A stretch of DNA of 7,739 nucleotides. It comes from Streptomyces lilacinus (GTDB taxonomy: Bacteria > Actinomycetota > Actinomycetes > Streptomycetales > Streptomycetaceae). Below the pieces are notes generated by a model that saw nothing but the letters and a program-made list of their open reading frames with translations, did not search any database and had not been told where the DNA came from. Of this stretch, positions 1 to 4,908 are shown piece after piece. Position numbers and translations under genes: made by a program. The first letter of the stretch is position 1. Each line of letters starts with the position of its first letter. The stretch is from the NCBI GenBank assembly GCA_000715685.1, contig KL569470.1:11834-19572 (forward strand), written 5' to 3'.

Positions 1-13
1 GTATAAGAGACAG
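1..13. other. Sequencing adapter remnant (Tn5/Nextera mosaic end)
   Basis: The first 13 bases, GTATAAGAGACAG, equal the last 13 bases of the 19-bp Tn5 mosaic end used in Nextera libraries. Genomic sequence starts at base 14, where the HerA-like reading frame is still clean. This marks a contig end with untrimmed adapter, so any residue read from these bases is artificial. Confidence 0.9.
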
Positions 14-371
14 TCCCTGAGGCCCCCGCGGCTCCAGGGGCGGAGATGCCGGACAGGTCGCCCTTCACGTCGGCGAGGAGGACGGGGACGCCGTGCGCCG
101 AGAGCTGCTCGGCGACGAGCTGCAGGGTCTTGGTCTTGCCGGTGCCGGTGGCGCCCGCGACCAGGCCGTGCCGGTTGAGCACGGAGAGCGGGACGCGGAC
201 CGGGGCGTCGGGCCGGCAGACCCCGTCCCACAGCAGCGCGCCGAGCTCGAGGGCGGGGCCGGTGACGGCGTAGCCCGCCGCGATGGCGGCGGCGGGGGCC
301 GGGAGGGCGGATTCGACCGGGAGGACGGATTCCGGGCCCGGCGGCGAGGAATTGTCGCTCATGGGTTCCAT
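14..371 (-). CDS. HerA-like helicase/ATPase (DUF853 type), N-terminal part, cut by contig end
   Basis: About 119 residues of a P-loop ATPase are visible, running off the left edge. A Pro/Ala/Ser-rich leader (residues 1-30) precedes a segment with LNRHGLVAG, then Walker A GATGTGKT at residues 73-80 and VLLADVKGDLSG at about 98-108, the signature of the DUF853/HerA-like family (YjgR relatives). Family members are usually around 500 residues, so roughly three quarters of the protein is missing. They are predicted hexameric motor ATPases, and the role in Streptomyces is not known to me. I chose ATG at 371 because GGGAG (379-383 on this strand) sits 7 nt upstream. ATG at 362 is in frame but too far from that site. 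The gene is divergent from the 98-residue gene, with 88 bp between them. Truncation is an assembly artefact: the frame continues intact until the adapter. Confidence 0.88.
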
Positions 372-447
372 GCATCACTCCCGGTATGCGGCTGATTGTC
401 ACCATCGCACTCCCGCGCCATGGCTGCGCTCGGAGCCGCTTGCCCGG

Positions 448-459
448 TAGGCTTTCCGT
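448..459 (+). promoter_or_regulatory. Leaderless -10 promoter element
   Basis: TAGGCT (448-453) fits the actinobacterial -10 pattern TANNNT and ends 6 nt before the GTG at 460. Transcription would start on, or within a base of, the start codon. No Shine-Dalgarno is present, and no convincing -35 is seen at 17-18 bp. Confidence 0.5.
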
Positions 460-756
460 GTGATCTTCAAGCGCATCGGAAACGGGCGGCCGTACCCCGA
501 CCACGGCCGGGAAAGCACCCGCCAGTGGGCGGATGTTGCCCCTCGCCCGGTACGCCTTGACCAGCTGGTGACCACGAAGCAGCAGCTCGACCTCGAGACG
601 CTGCTCGCGGAGGACTCCACCTTCTACGGGGACCTCTTCGCCCACGTCGTGAAGTGGCGGGGCGATCTCTACCTGGAGGACGGGCTGCACCGCGCCGTGC
701 GGGCCGCGCTCCAGCAGCGTCAGGTGCTGCACGCGCGCGTCCTCGAGCTCGACTGA
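460..756 (+). CDS. Small conserved actinobacterial protein, often annotated as VapB-family antitoxin
   Basis: A 98-residue soluble protein starting MIFKRIGNGRPYPDHG. From memory, this sequence type is strongly conserved in actinobacteria and is automatically named VapB-family antitoxin. The conserved core is RLDQLVTTKQQLDLETLL (about 33-50) followed by STFYGDLFAHVVKW and YLEDGLHRA (about 54-81). No membrane segment or signal peptide is present. The GTG start at 460 is supported by the TANNNT box exactly 6 nt upstream (leaderless mRNA) and by the conserved N-terminus. No PIN-domain VapC toxin lies on either side: the neighbours are the divergent HerA-like ATPase and the LytR_C protein. A toxin-antitoxin role is therefore not supported by context, and a housekeeping or regulatory role is just as possible. 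The reading frame is confident; the function is not known. Confidence 0.85.
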   Translation: MIFKRIGNGRPYPDHGRESTRQWADVAPRPVRLDQLVTTKQQLDLETLLAEDSTFYGDLFAHVVKWRGDLYLEDGLHRAVRAALQQRQVLHARVLELD

Positions 757-887
757 GCCCGACCGGCTCCGGCCGGCCCCGTCCACCTTCCCCTTTCGGC
801 CCAGCCCCTTCCGCTCCGGAAAAACGGTCACATGGACGGCTATTGGCCCTTTTGGGTAGGGGTCCGCGCAACCCATTGATCATCTAG

Positions 888-922
888 TAGGCAGCGGCTC
901 CGCCCCGCACTACGCTGCGCCC
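888..922 (+). promoter_or_regulatory. Leaderless promoter of the LytR_C gene
   Basis: TAGGCA (888-893, 4/6 to TTGACA), a 17-bp spacer and TACGCT (911-916, TANNNT) end 6 nt before the ATG at 923. No Shine-Dalgarno is present. The arrangement predicts a transcript beginning at the start codon. Confidence 0.55.
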
Positions 923-1633
923 ATGAGCATGCTCACCCCTCCCGGCATGGGTGGTAAGTACCGCATCACGGGCAATCGATTCCCTCACATGCGCCGCCCG
1001 CGGAACCGCCGCAGGGTCGTGCTCGCCATGGCCGCCACGGCCGTCGTCGTGGGCCTGGGCGGGTGGGGGACGCTCCAGCTCGTCGACGTCTTCTCCGGCG
1101 GAGGCGACAGCACGCAGGCGGCCCCGCAGGGGAAGAAGAGCGGCGACTGCAAGAGCGGCCCCGGCGCGCGGGCCGCGGGCCGGGCCGAGCCGAAGCCCCT
1201 GCCGAAGCCCGGCGACATCACCGTCAACGTCTACAACGCCACCCCGCGCGGCGGCCTCGCCAAGATCACGGCGGACGAGCTGGAACGGCGCGGCTTCAAG
1301 ATCGGCCAGGTGGGCAATGCCCAGGCCGAGTACGACAAGAAGGTGTCCGGCACGGGCGTGCTGGTGGGGTCCCAGGCGTCCCTGGAGGGCGCGCTGAAGG
1401 TCCTGGGCACCCAGCTCGCCGGCACCGAGGCGCGCGGCGACGACCGCGAGGGCACGGACGTGGACCTCGTCCTCGGCGCGGCCTACCAGACCCTGGCGTC
1501 CAAGGAGGAGGCCGACAAGGCGCTGGCCGGGCTCACGGGCGGCCAGCCGGAGCAGCAGCAGCCCAGCCAGGCACCGCCCTCGCCCCCGACTTCCAGCGCC
1601 GCGCCCAAGCCCTCCGCCCCCGCGAAGTGCTGA
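923..1633 (+). CDS. LytR C-terminal-domain (LytR_C) membrane-anchored protein
   Basis: A 236-residue protein. Residues 1-30 are cytoplasmic and end in a basic run (MRRPRNRRR). A hydrophobic helix at about 31-53 is a membrane anchor with positive-inside orientation. A Gly/Lys/Ala/Pro linker follows (58-97). A LytR_C domain at about 98-190 begins ITVNVYNATPRGGLA and continues through ADELERRGFKIGQVGNA. A Gln/Pro/Ser/Ala tail (207-236) ends in Cys. The catalytic LCP (LytR-CpsA-Psr) domain that attaches glycopolymers to the wall is absent, so this is a stand-alone LytR_C protein, presumably acting outside the membrane at the envelope; the substrate is unknown. Cys76 and Cys236 are the only cysteines, both predicted outside, so a disulfide is possible. 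The ATG at 923 is chosen from the leaderless promoter directly upstream. The 166 bp before it contain no other gene. The stop codon lies inside a 14-bp tandem repeat. Confidence 0.87.
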   Translation: MSMLTPPGMGGKYRITGNRFPHMRRPRNRRRVVLAMAATAVVVGLGGWGTLQLVDVFSGGGDSTQAAPQGKKSGDCKSGPGARAAGRAEPKPLPKPGDITVNVYNATPRGGLAKITADELERRGFKIGQVGNAQAEYDKKVSGTGVLVGSQASLEGALKVLGTQLAGTEARGDDREGTDVDLVLGAAYQTLASKEEADKALAGLTGGQPEQQQPSQAPPSPPTSSAAPKPSAPAKC

Positions 1634-1690
1634 ACGCGAAGTGCTGAACGGGAAGGGCCGAGCGGGAAAGGCTGAACAGGAGGAGCCGAG
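1621..1690 (+). repeat. Five 14-bp tandem units across the LytR_C stop codon
   Basis: Units are at 1621-1634 and 1635-1648 (identical, CGCGAAGTGCTGAA), 1649-1662 (CGGGAAGGGCCGAG), 1663-1676 (CGGGAAAGGCTGAA) and 1677-1690 (CAGGAGGAGCCGAG). The first unit supplies the last codons and the TGA. The others lie in the 3' untranslated part, so changes in copy number would not alter the protein. The array runs directly into the terminator region. Confidence 0.85.
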
Positions 1691-1751
1691 CTCCTCACAC
1701 CGCGGCGCCGGTCCCGACCACACGGCTGTGCAATCGGGACCGGCGCCGCGG
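1680..1751. terminator. Bidirectional terminator hairpins between LytR_C gene and upp
   Basis: The main hairpin is a perfect 18-bp inverted repeat, 1700-1717 (CCGCGGCGCCGGTCCCGA) with 1734-1751. The 16-nt loop can itself fold CACA (1719-1722) on TGTG (1727-1730). A smaller hairpin precedes it: GAGGAGC (1680-1686) with GCTCCTC (1690-1696) and loop CGA. There is no T-tract, as is common for GC-rich actinobacterial terminators. Placement between two convergent genes suggests it serves both. Confidence 0.8.
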
Positions 1752-1765
1752 CAAGAGCGGCGGGA

Positions 1766-2401
1766 TCAGCCCGCGGTGCCGTACATCCGGTCGCCGGCGT
1801 CGCCGAGGCCCGGGACGATGTAGCCGTGCTCGTTGAGCCGCTCGTCCACGGAGGCGGTGACGACGGTCACCGGGGCGCCCTCGAGCTCGCGCTCCATGAC
1901 CTCGACGCCCTCGGGCGCGGCCAGCAGGCACAGCGCCGTGACGTCGTCCGCGCCGCGGGCGATCAGCTCGTTGATCGCGGCGACGAGGGTGCCGCCGGTG
2001 GCGAGCATCGGGTCCAGGACGTACACCTGGCGGCCCGAGAGGTCGTCGGGCATGCGCGTCGCGTAGGTCTCCGCCTTGAGGGTCTCCTCGTTGCGGATCA
2101 TGCCGAGGAAGCCGACCTCGGCCGTCGGCAGCAGCCGGACCATGCCGTCGAGCATGCCCAGGCCGGCCCGGAGGATCGGCACCACGAGCGGACGCGGGTG
2201 GGACAGCCGGACGCCCGTGGTCGCCGTGACCGGGGACTCGATGCTGACCTGCTCGGTGCGCACGTCGCGCGTGGCCTCGTAGGCGAGCAGGGTGACCAGC
2301 TCGTCGGCGAGACGCCGGAAGGTGGGGGAATCGGTGCGCTTGTCGCGCAGCGTGGTGAGTTTGTGCGCCACCAGCGGGTGGTCGACGACGTGGATCCGCA
2401 T
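1766..2401 (-). CDS. upp: Uracil phosphoribosyltransferase
   Basis: A full-length 211-residue cytoplasmic enzyme that converts uracil and PRPP to UMP and pyrophosphate (pyrimidine salvage). Diagnostic motifs are [13 protein letters not shown] at about 75-87, the PRPP loop [12 protein letters not shown] at about 127-138, and the uracil-side C-terminal motif [16 protein letters not shown] at 194-209. Length and motif spacing match the bacterial UPRT family, with no missing residues. The start [15 protein letters not shown] is the usual actinobacterial N-terminus. It sits 7 nt after a TAATGT box on this strand, so the mRNA is probably leaderless. The gene stands alone: it converges on the LytR_C gene across a strong hairpin and diverges from the gene at 2560. 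Confidence 0.98.
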   Translation of the reverse strand: MRIHVVDHPLVAHKLTTLRDKRTDSPTFRRLADELVTLLAYEATRDVRTEQVSIESPVTATTGVRLSHPRPLVVPILRAGLGMLDGMVRLLPTAEVGFLGMIRNEETLKAETYATRMPDDLSGRQVYVLDPMLATGGTLVAAINELIARGADDVTALCLLAAPEGVEVMERELEGAPVTVVTASVDERLNEHGYIVPGLGDAGDRMYGTAG

Positions 2402-2414
2402 GACATCGACATTA
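2402..2414 (-). promoter_or_regulatory. Leaderless -10 element of upp
   Basis: On the minus strand TAATGT (2414 down to 2409) fits TANNNT and ends 7 nt before the upp ATG at 2401. No Shine-Dalgarno is present. The -35 is not recognisable, so the start point is a prediction. Confidence 0.5.
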
Positions 2415-2559
2415 ACCGAGCTTCACCGCACGAGCGCCCGCCCGGACCCCGTCGACGGTCTGTCGGCACGGAGGCATCAAACCACCACTAAGGGGGAAAG
2501 TGGGCACGTACGCCCGGTCTGTCGCCGGGCGAGGACCTCGGCACGAGGTGGTGCTGCCC

Positions 2560-2979
2560 ATGGCTGGCCGTGACAAGCGGGAATCCGGGTCGGCTGCCCG
2601 GACGTCCCGGAAGACGCCGGGAGCGGAGCCCCGGGAGTCCATACAGCCCGGAAAACGCCCGGGCGGGCCCGGGAAACGCCCGGAGGAGATCCTCGACAAA
2701 CGCCTCGCCCGACGCGGCGCCCCCGGTGAGCGACGGGACCCGCGGGGCCCCCGGGAAGCCCGGGGCATACGGGAGGGCCGGGAGACCGGGGAGCCCGGGA
2801 ACCGCGCCGCGCCCGACCCGGACGACGGCCCCGAGAGCACCGAGGACCGCAGACGCCGCCGGGCGCAGTTCCTCCGTGAGCTGAACGAGGCGAAGGAGCT
2901 GCGCGACCGCGTGCAGCCGCGCCGGGCCCGGGCGGCCCGGATGCGCCAGCAGATGCGAATGCGGACCTTCCGCTGGTGA
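2560..2979 (+). CDS. Basic Gly/Pro/Arg-rich protein with a helical tail, function unknown
   Basis: A 139-residue protein starting MAGRDKRESG. Residues 10-95 are low complexity and rich in Gly, Pro, Arg and Glu, almost certainly disordered. The DNA here is dense in CCCGGG-like words. Residues 96-139 look ordered and very basic, probably one amphipathic helix: RRRAQFLRELNEAKELRDRV, then a terminal block ending MRMRTFRW. From memory, a similar C-terminal block occurs in other Streptomyces hypothetical proteins next to upp, which suggests a nucleic-acid or ribosome contact (inference). No membrane segment is seen. I prefer ATG at 2560 because GAGGTG (2545-2550) lies 9 nt upstream. A GTG at 2500, adding 20 residues, is in frame, but its purine run is too close and the added codons show weaker third-position bias. 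The gene is divergent from upp. Confidence 0.7.
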   Translation: MAGRDKRESGSAARTSRKTPGAEPRESIQPGKRPGGPGKRPEEILDKRLARRGAPGERRDPRGPREARGIREGRETGEPGNRAAPDPDDGPESTEDRRRRRAQFLRELNEAKELRDRVQPRRARAARMRQQMRMRTFRW

Positions 2980-3016
2980 CCCGGCCGACGACCTACCGCC
3001 CCGACCCCGCCGCCGC

Positions 3017-3037
3017 GCCGGTCCCCTGGGCACCGGC
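3017..3037 (+). terminator. Possible terminator hairpin after the basic protein gene
   Basis: GCCGGT (3017-3022) pairs with ACCGGC (3032-3037) around a 9-nt loop, 37 nt after the stop codon. No T-tract is present. The stem is short, so this is tentative. Confidence 0.35.
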
Positions 3038-3101
3038 ACTCTCTCCGGCCCCACGTGAGCGACATCTCTCGGACTGCTGCACGACGCAGTGCGGAAGACC
3101 T

Positions 3102-3129
3102 CTCGCAACGCCCAGGTTTCTGCCACGAT
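3102..3129 (+). promoter_or_regulatory. Possible promoter upstream of the tadA-associated gene
   Basis: CTCGCA (3102-3107), a 16-bp spacer and CACGAT (3124-3129) form a weak sigma-70-like pair about 60 nt before the GTG at 3193. This gene has a Shine-Dalgarno, so a leadered transcript is expected. Confidence 0.3.
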
Positions 3130-3192
3130 TCCGAGTGGGCGGGGTGGTCCCCGTCCAACCCGGCACCGCCTATGACCAGTGGGAGAGTCACG

Positions 3193-3714
3193 GTGTACTT
3201 CGCCGCAATGCTCGCGCGCACCGAAGACGGGTGGGAAGCGAGCGACACAGAACTCGACAACGTCGAAACCCTGGCCGATCTCGTCGACCTGGCCCGGGAG
3301 AACTCGGTGGCCGACGACACGGTCCTGGCCCTCATCGAGCAGGAGGACACGTGGTTCGCCATCGTCCGGGTGGACGGTGAGGACGATCCCCGCGTCTACG
3401 TCTCGAACGCCGCCGCCGCGAACCGCAGCTCGTACGGGGCGATGCTCGTCGACGAGCTGACCGGCCACGAGGAGGACGGGGGCGACGAGCTGGACACCCT
3501 CGACCTCGACGGCACGGAGGACGGCGAGCCGGAGGAGCCGGAGGAGGACGCGGACGCCGCCGCCGGGCGGGTACCCGACGGGCCGCTGGGCGACACGGCG
3601 CTGCTCGTCGACCTGGACGTGAGCGAGAAGGAGCTGCTGGCGCTCAAACGCGACGCGCTCAACGCCATCGCCGACGCCCTCGGCTGCACGGAGGTCCTGG
3701 AGGCCGTCCGCTGA
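3193..3714 (+). CDS. tRNA adenosine deaminase-associated protein
   Basis: A 173-residue acidic protein of the actinobacterial family found beside tadA. An N-terminal ordered part (1-90), MYFAAMLARTEDGWEA followed by ETLADLVDLAR and a strand-rich segment (TWFAIVRVDGEDDPRVYVS), is joined by a highly acidic linker (92-125, Glu/Asp/Gly) to a short C-terminal helical part, DVSEKELLALKRDALNAIADALG. It has no membrane segment or catalytic motif. The family name rests on gene neighbourhood; a role as TadA partner is inference. GTG at 3193 is chosen because GGGAGAG (3181-3187) is 5 nt upstream and because the family begins at MYFAA. ATG at 3172 and GTG at 3055 are in frame but lack a ribosome site. 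Only 34 nt separate it from tadA. Confidence 0.88.
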   Translation: MYFAAMLARTEDGWEASDTELDNVETLADLVDLARENSVADDTVLALIEQEDTWFAIVRVDGEDDPRVYVSNAAAANRSSYGAMLVDELTGHEEDGGDELDTLDLDGTEDGEPEEPEEDADAAAGRVPDGPLGDTALLVDLDVSEKELLALKRDALNAIADALGCTEVLEAVR

Positions 3715-3736
3715 CGGTCCCCGGGTCGGGTTCGCC

Positions 3737-3748
3737 CACACTGGTGCC
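3737..3748 (+). promoter_or_regulatory. Possible leaderless -10 element of tadA
   Basis: CACACT (3737-3742) resembles TANNNT except for its first base and ends 6 nt before the ATG at 3749. No Shine-Dalgarno precedes tadA. tadA may instead be read through from the gene 34 nt upstream. Confidence 0.33.
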
Positions 3749-4237
3749 ATGAACGAAGCCGTCCCCGCCAGCACGCACGACCCCGTACGCGATCCCTGGC
3801 GCGCCCCCATGCGGGCCGCGCTGGAGGAGGCCGTACGGGCCCCCGAGACCGGCGACGTGCCGGTGGGGGCCGTGGTGCTGGCGCCGGACGGCTCCGTCGT
3901 CGGGCGCGGTCGCAACGAGCGCGAGGCCACCGGCGACCCCACCGGGCACGCGGAGGTGCTCGCCCTGCGCGAGGCCGCGCGGGCCGTCGGCGAGTGGCGC
4001 CTCTCGGGGTGCACGCTGGTCGTCACGCTCGAGCCGTGCACGATGTGCGCGGGCGCGATCGTCCTCTCCCGCGTCGATCGCGTCGTCTACGGCGCGGTCG
4101 ACGAGAAGGCCGGCGCGGCCGGCTCCCTCTGGGACGTCATCCGCGACCGCCGCCTCAACCACCGCCCGGAGGTGATCTCCGGCGTGCTCGCGGACGAGTG
4201 CGCCGAGCTCCTCACGGGCTTCTTCCGGGACCGCTGA
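3749..4237 (+). CDS. tadA: tRNA-specific adenosine deaminase (A34 to inosine)
   Basis: A 162-residue cytidine/adenosine deaminase-fold enzyme that converts A34 of tRNA-Arg(ACG) to inosine, needed to read CGU/CGC/CGA codons. The zinc site is complete: HAE at 67-69 (His67 ligand, Glu69 proton shuttle) and PCTMC at 96-100 (Cys97 and Cys100 ligands). DVPVGAVVL (36-44) and RVVYGAVDEKAGAAGSLWDV (111-130) are characteristic of TadA rather than of free-nucleoside deaminases. A non-conserved extension of about 17 residues precedes the usual first helix. The ATG at 3749 lacks a Shine-Dalgarno but is 6 nt downstream of a -10-like box; Met21 is an alternative start. It follows its associated-protein gene by 34 nt and is followed, 80 bp on, by tRNA-Ser. 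Confidence 0.95.
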   Translation: MNEAVPASTHDPVRDPWRAPMRAALEEAVRAPETGDVPVGAVVLAPDGSVVGRGRNEREATGDPTGHAEVLALREAARAVGEWRLSGCTLVVTLEPCTMCAGAIVLSRVDRVVYGAVDEKAGAAGSLWDVIRDRRLNHRPEVISGVLADECAELLTGFFRDR

Positions 4238-4280
4238 GCCCGGTTTGACCATCGTCACACCGCTCGGGCCCGGAATCGAT

Positions 4281-4310
4281 TTCAGACCACGGCCTCCCGT
4301 CCGCTAAGCT
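4281..4310 (+). promoter_or_regulatory. Promoter of tRNA-Ser
   Basis: TTCAGA (4281-4286, 4/6 to TTGACA), an 18-bp spacer and TAAGCT (4305-4310, TANNNT). The -10 ends only 7 nt before the mature 5' end at 4318, so the primary transcript should carry almost no leader. Confidence 0.55.
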
Positions 4311-4317
4311 CTCTCTC

Positions 4318-4407
4318 GGTAGCGTGTCCGAGCGGCCGAAGGAGCACGCCTCGAAAGCGTGTGAGGGGGCAACTCCTCCGTGGGTTCAAATCCCACCGCT
4401 ACCGCCA
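4318..4407 (+). tRNA. tRNA-Ser (anticodon CGA, reads UCG)
   Basis: Acceptor GGTAGCG (4318-4324) pairs with CGCTACC (4397-4403), followed by discriminator G and an encoded CCA (4405-4407). The anticodon stem is CACGC (4345-4349) with GCGTG (4357-4361), and loop CTCGAAA gives CGA at 4352-4354. A long variable arm, typical of serine tRNAs, folds 4363-4368 on 4373-4378 with loop GCAA. The T arm is GTGGG (4380-4384), TTCAAAT, CCCAC (4392-4396). All stems are intact. Confidence 0.98.
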
Positions 4408-4410
4408 GCG

Positions 4411-4451
4411 ACACCCCTCCGATCCGCGCGAGCGGATCGGAGGGGTGTTTT
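4411..4451 (+). terminator. Intrinsic terminator of tRNA-Ser
   Basis: ACACCCCTCCGATCCG (4411-4426) pairs perfectly with 4433-4448. C4427-G4432 adds a 17th pair and leaves a GCGA tetraloop. A TTTT run (4448-4451) follows the stem. It starts 3 nt after the encoded CCA. A further 7-bp hairpin (CGCCCTT 4506-4512 with AAGGGCG 4519-4525) lies downstream and may back it up. Confidence 0.92.
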
Positions 4452-4607
4452 GCGTTTCCCAGCCGCGTCCCACCGCACTCCGCCGCGCTGCACCGCACCC
4501 CACCGCGCCCTTCCCGGAAAGGGCGTGAAAGGACGCGTCGGCCCCTGCTCGACGACGATCACCGTCTGCCCCGACCCACCCCGGCCTTCAATTCCCAAGA
4601 AGCGCCC

Positions 4608-4636
4608 TTGACTTGGCGGCACGACCAACACAATGT
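4608..4636 (+). promoter_or_regulatory. Candidate promoter of the encapsulin operon
   Basis: TTGACT (4608-4613, 5/6 to consensus), a 17-bp spacer and CAATGT (4631-4636). If used, the 5' untranslated region would be about 265 nt. The AT-rich island at 4773-4786 is an alternative location without a good -35. Confidence 0.4.
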
Positions 4637-4853
4637 CTCGGGAAGAGGATTCACCGTCCCGACGGAAGCCACCGTTCCCAGGGATCGAATCCGGTCGAGT
4701 AATGGTACGGACCAAGCCGTTCCCCGACCGCGCCCCGCCTGCCCCTGCCCGCCCGCGGCCGACCTGGACCACTTGATCGATTAATTCAGGACCGCCGTCG
4801 GGATCCGACGCCTTGTGGTCACACCTCCCCCAACCGGACGATCGGTCCGCTTT

Positions 4854-4903
4854 CCCGTGTGCGACGTCCCCCTGACGTCCCCACGCGGGCTCATTCGAGG
4901 AGG
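4854..4903 (+). promoter_or_regulatory. Leader hairpin with twin GACGTCCCC repeats, next to strong ribosome site
   Basis: CCCGTGTG (4854-4861) can pair with CACGCGGG (4882-4889), with one G-U pair. The enclosed 20 nt carry GACGTCCCC at 4863-4871, and a second copy at 4874-4882 runs into the right arm. The copies are 11 bp apart, about one helical turn, and GACGTC is itself palindromic. GAGGAGG (4897-4903), the shell gene's Shine-Dalgarno, begins 7 nt after the stem. It could act as an RNA structure or as paired operator half-sites; neither is shown. Confidence 0.4.
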
Positions 4904-4908
4904 ACCAC

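Larger units (their letters stand above)
4452..4908 (+). other. Non-coding region upstream of the encapsulin operon
   Basis: About 457 bp with no credible gene; frames open here run out of phase with the shell gene. It holds a CACCGC-rich stretch (4470-4507), the 7-bp hairpin at 4506-4525, a promoter candidate at 4608-4636, an AT-rich island TTGATCGATTAATT (4773-4786), a small inverted repeat CGTCGG/CCGACG (4796-4810), a 5-bp hairpin CGGAC/GTCCG (4835-4849), and a structured segment just before the ribosome site (4854-4889). No second copy of the tRNA 3' end was found. Confidence 0.6.

Noticed and set aside
2500..2559. Upstream GTG start for the basic protein
   Set aside because: The purine run ends only about 3 nt before this GTG, and third-position GC bias is weaker here than after 2560. 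It remains possible but less likely.
2488..4041. Long minus-strand open frame of 517 codons
   Set aside because: It lies opposite the basic protein, the tadA-associated gene and tadA, whose motifs and codon bias are convincing. Its translation is low complexity, as expected for the antisense of GC-rich genes.
4452..4510. Possible attachment-site copy of the tRNA-Ser 3' end
   Set aside because: The repeated CACCGC and CCCACCGC words share only a few bases with the tRNA end, and no integrase is present.
4758..4773. Possible DasR (dre) site
   Set aside because: The right half TGGACCACT is close to the consensus half TAGACCACT, but the left half is poor and only 11 of 16 positions match. Not enough for a call.
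4813..4822. TGTGGTCACA, resembling a CRP site
   Set aside because: The half-sites are separated by 2 nt instead of 6, so it cannot be a normal CRP operator.
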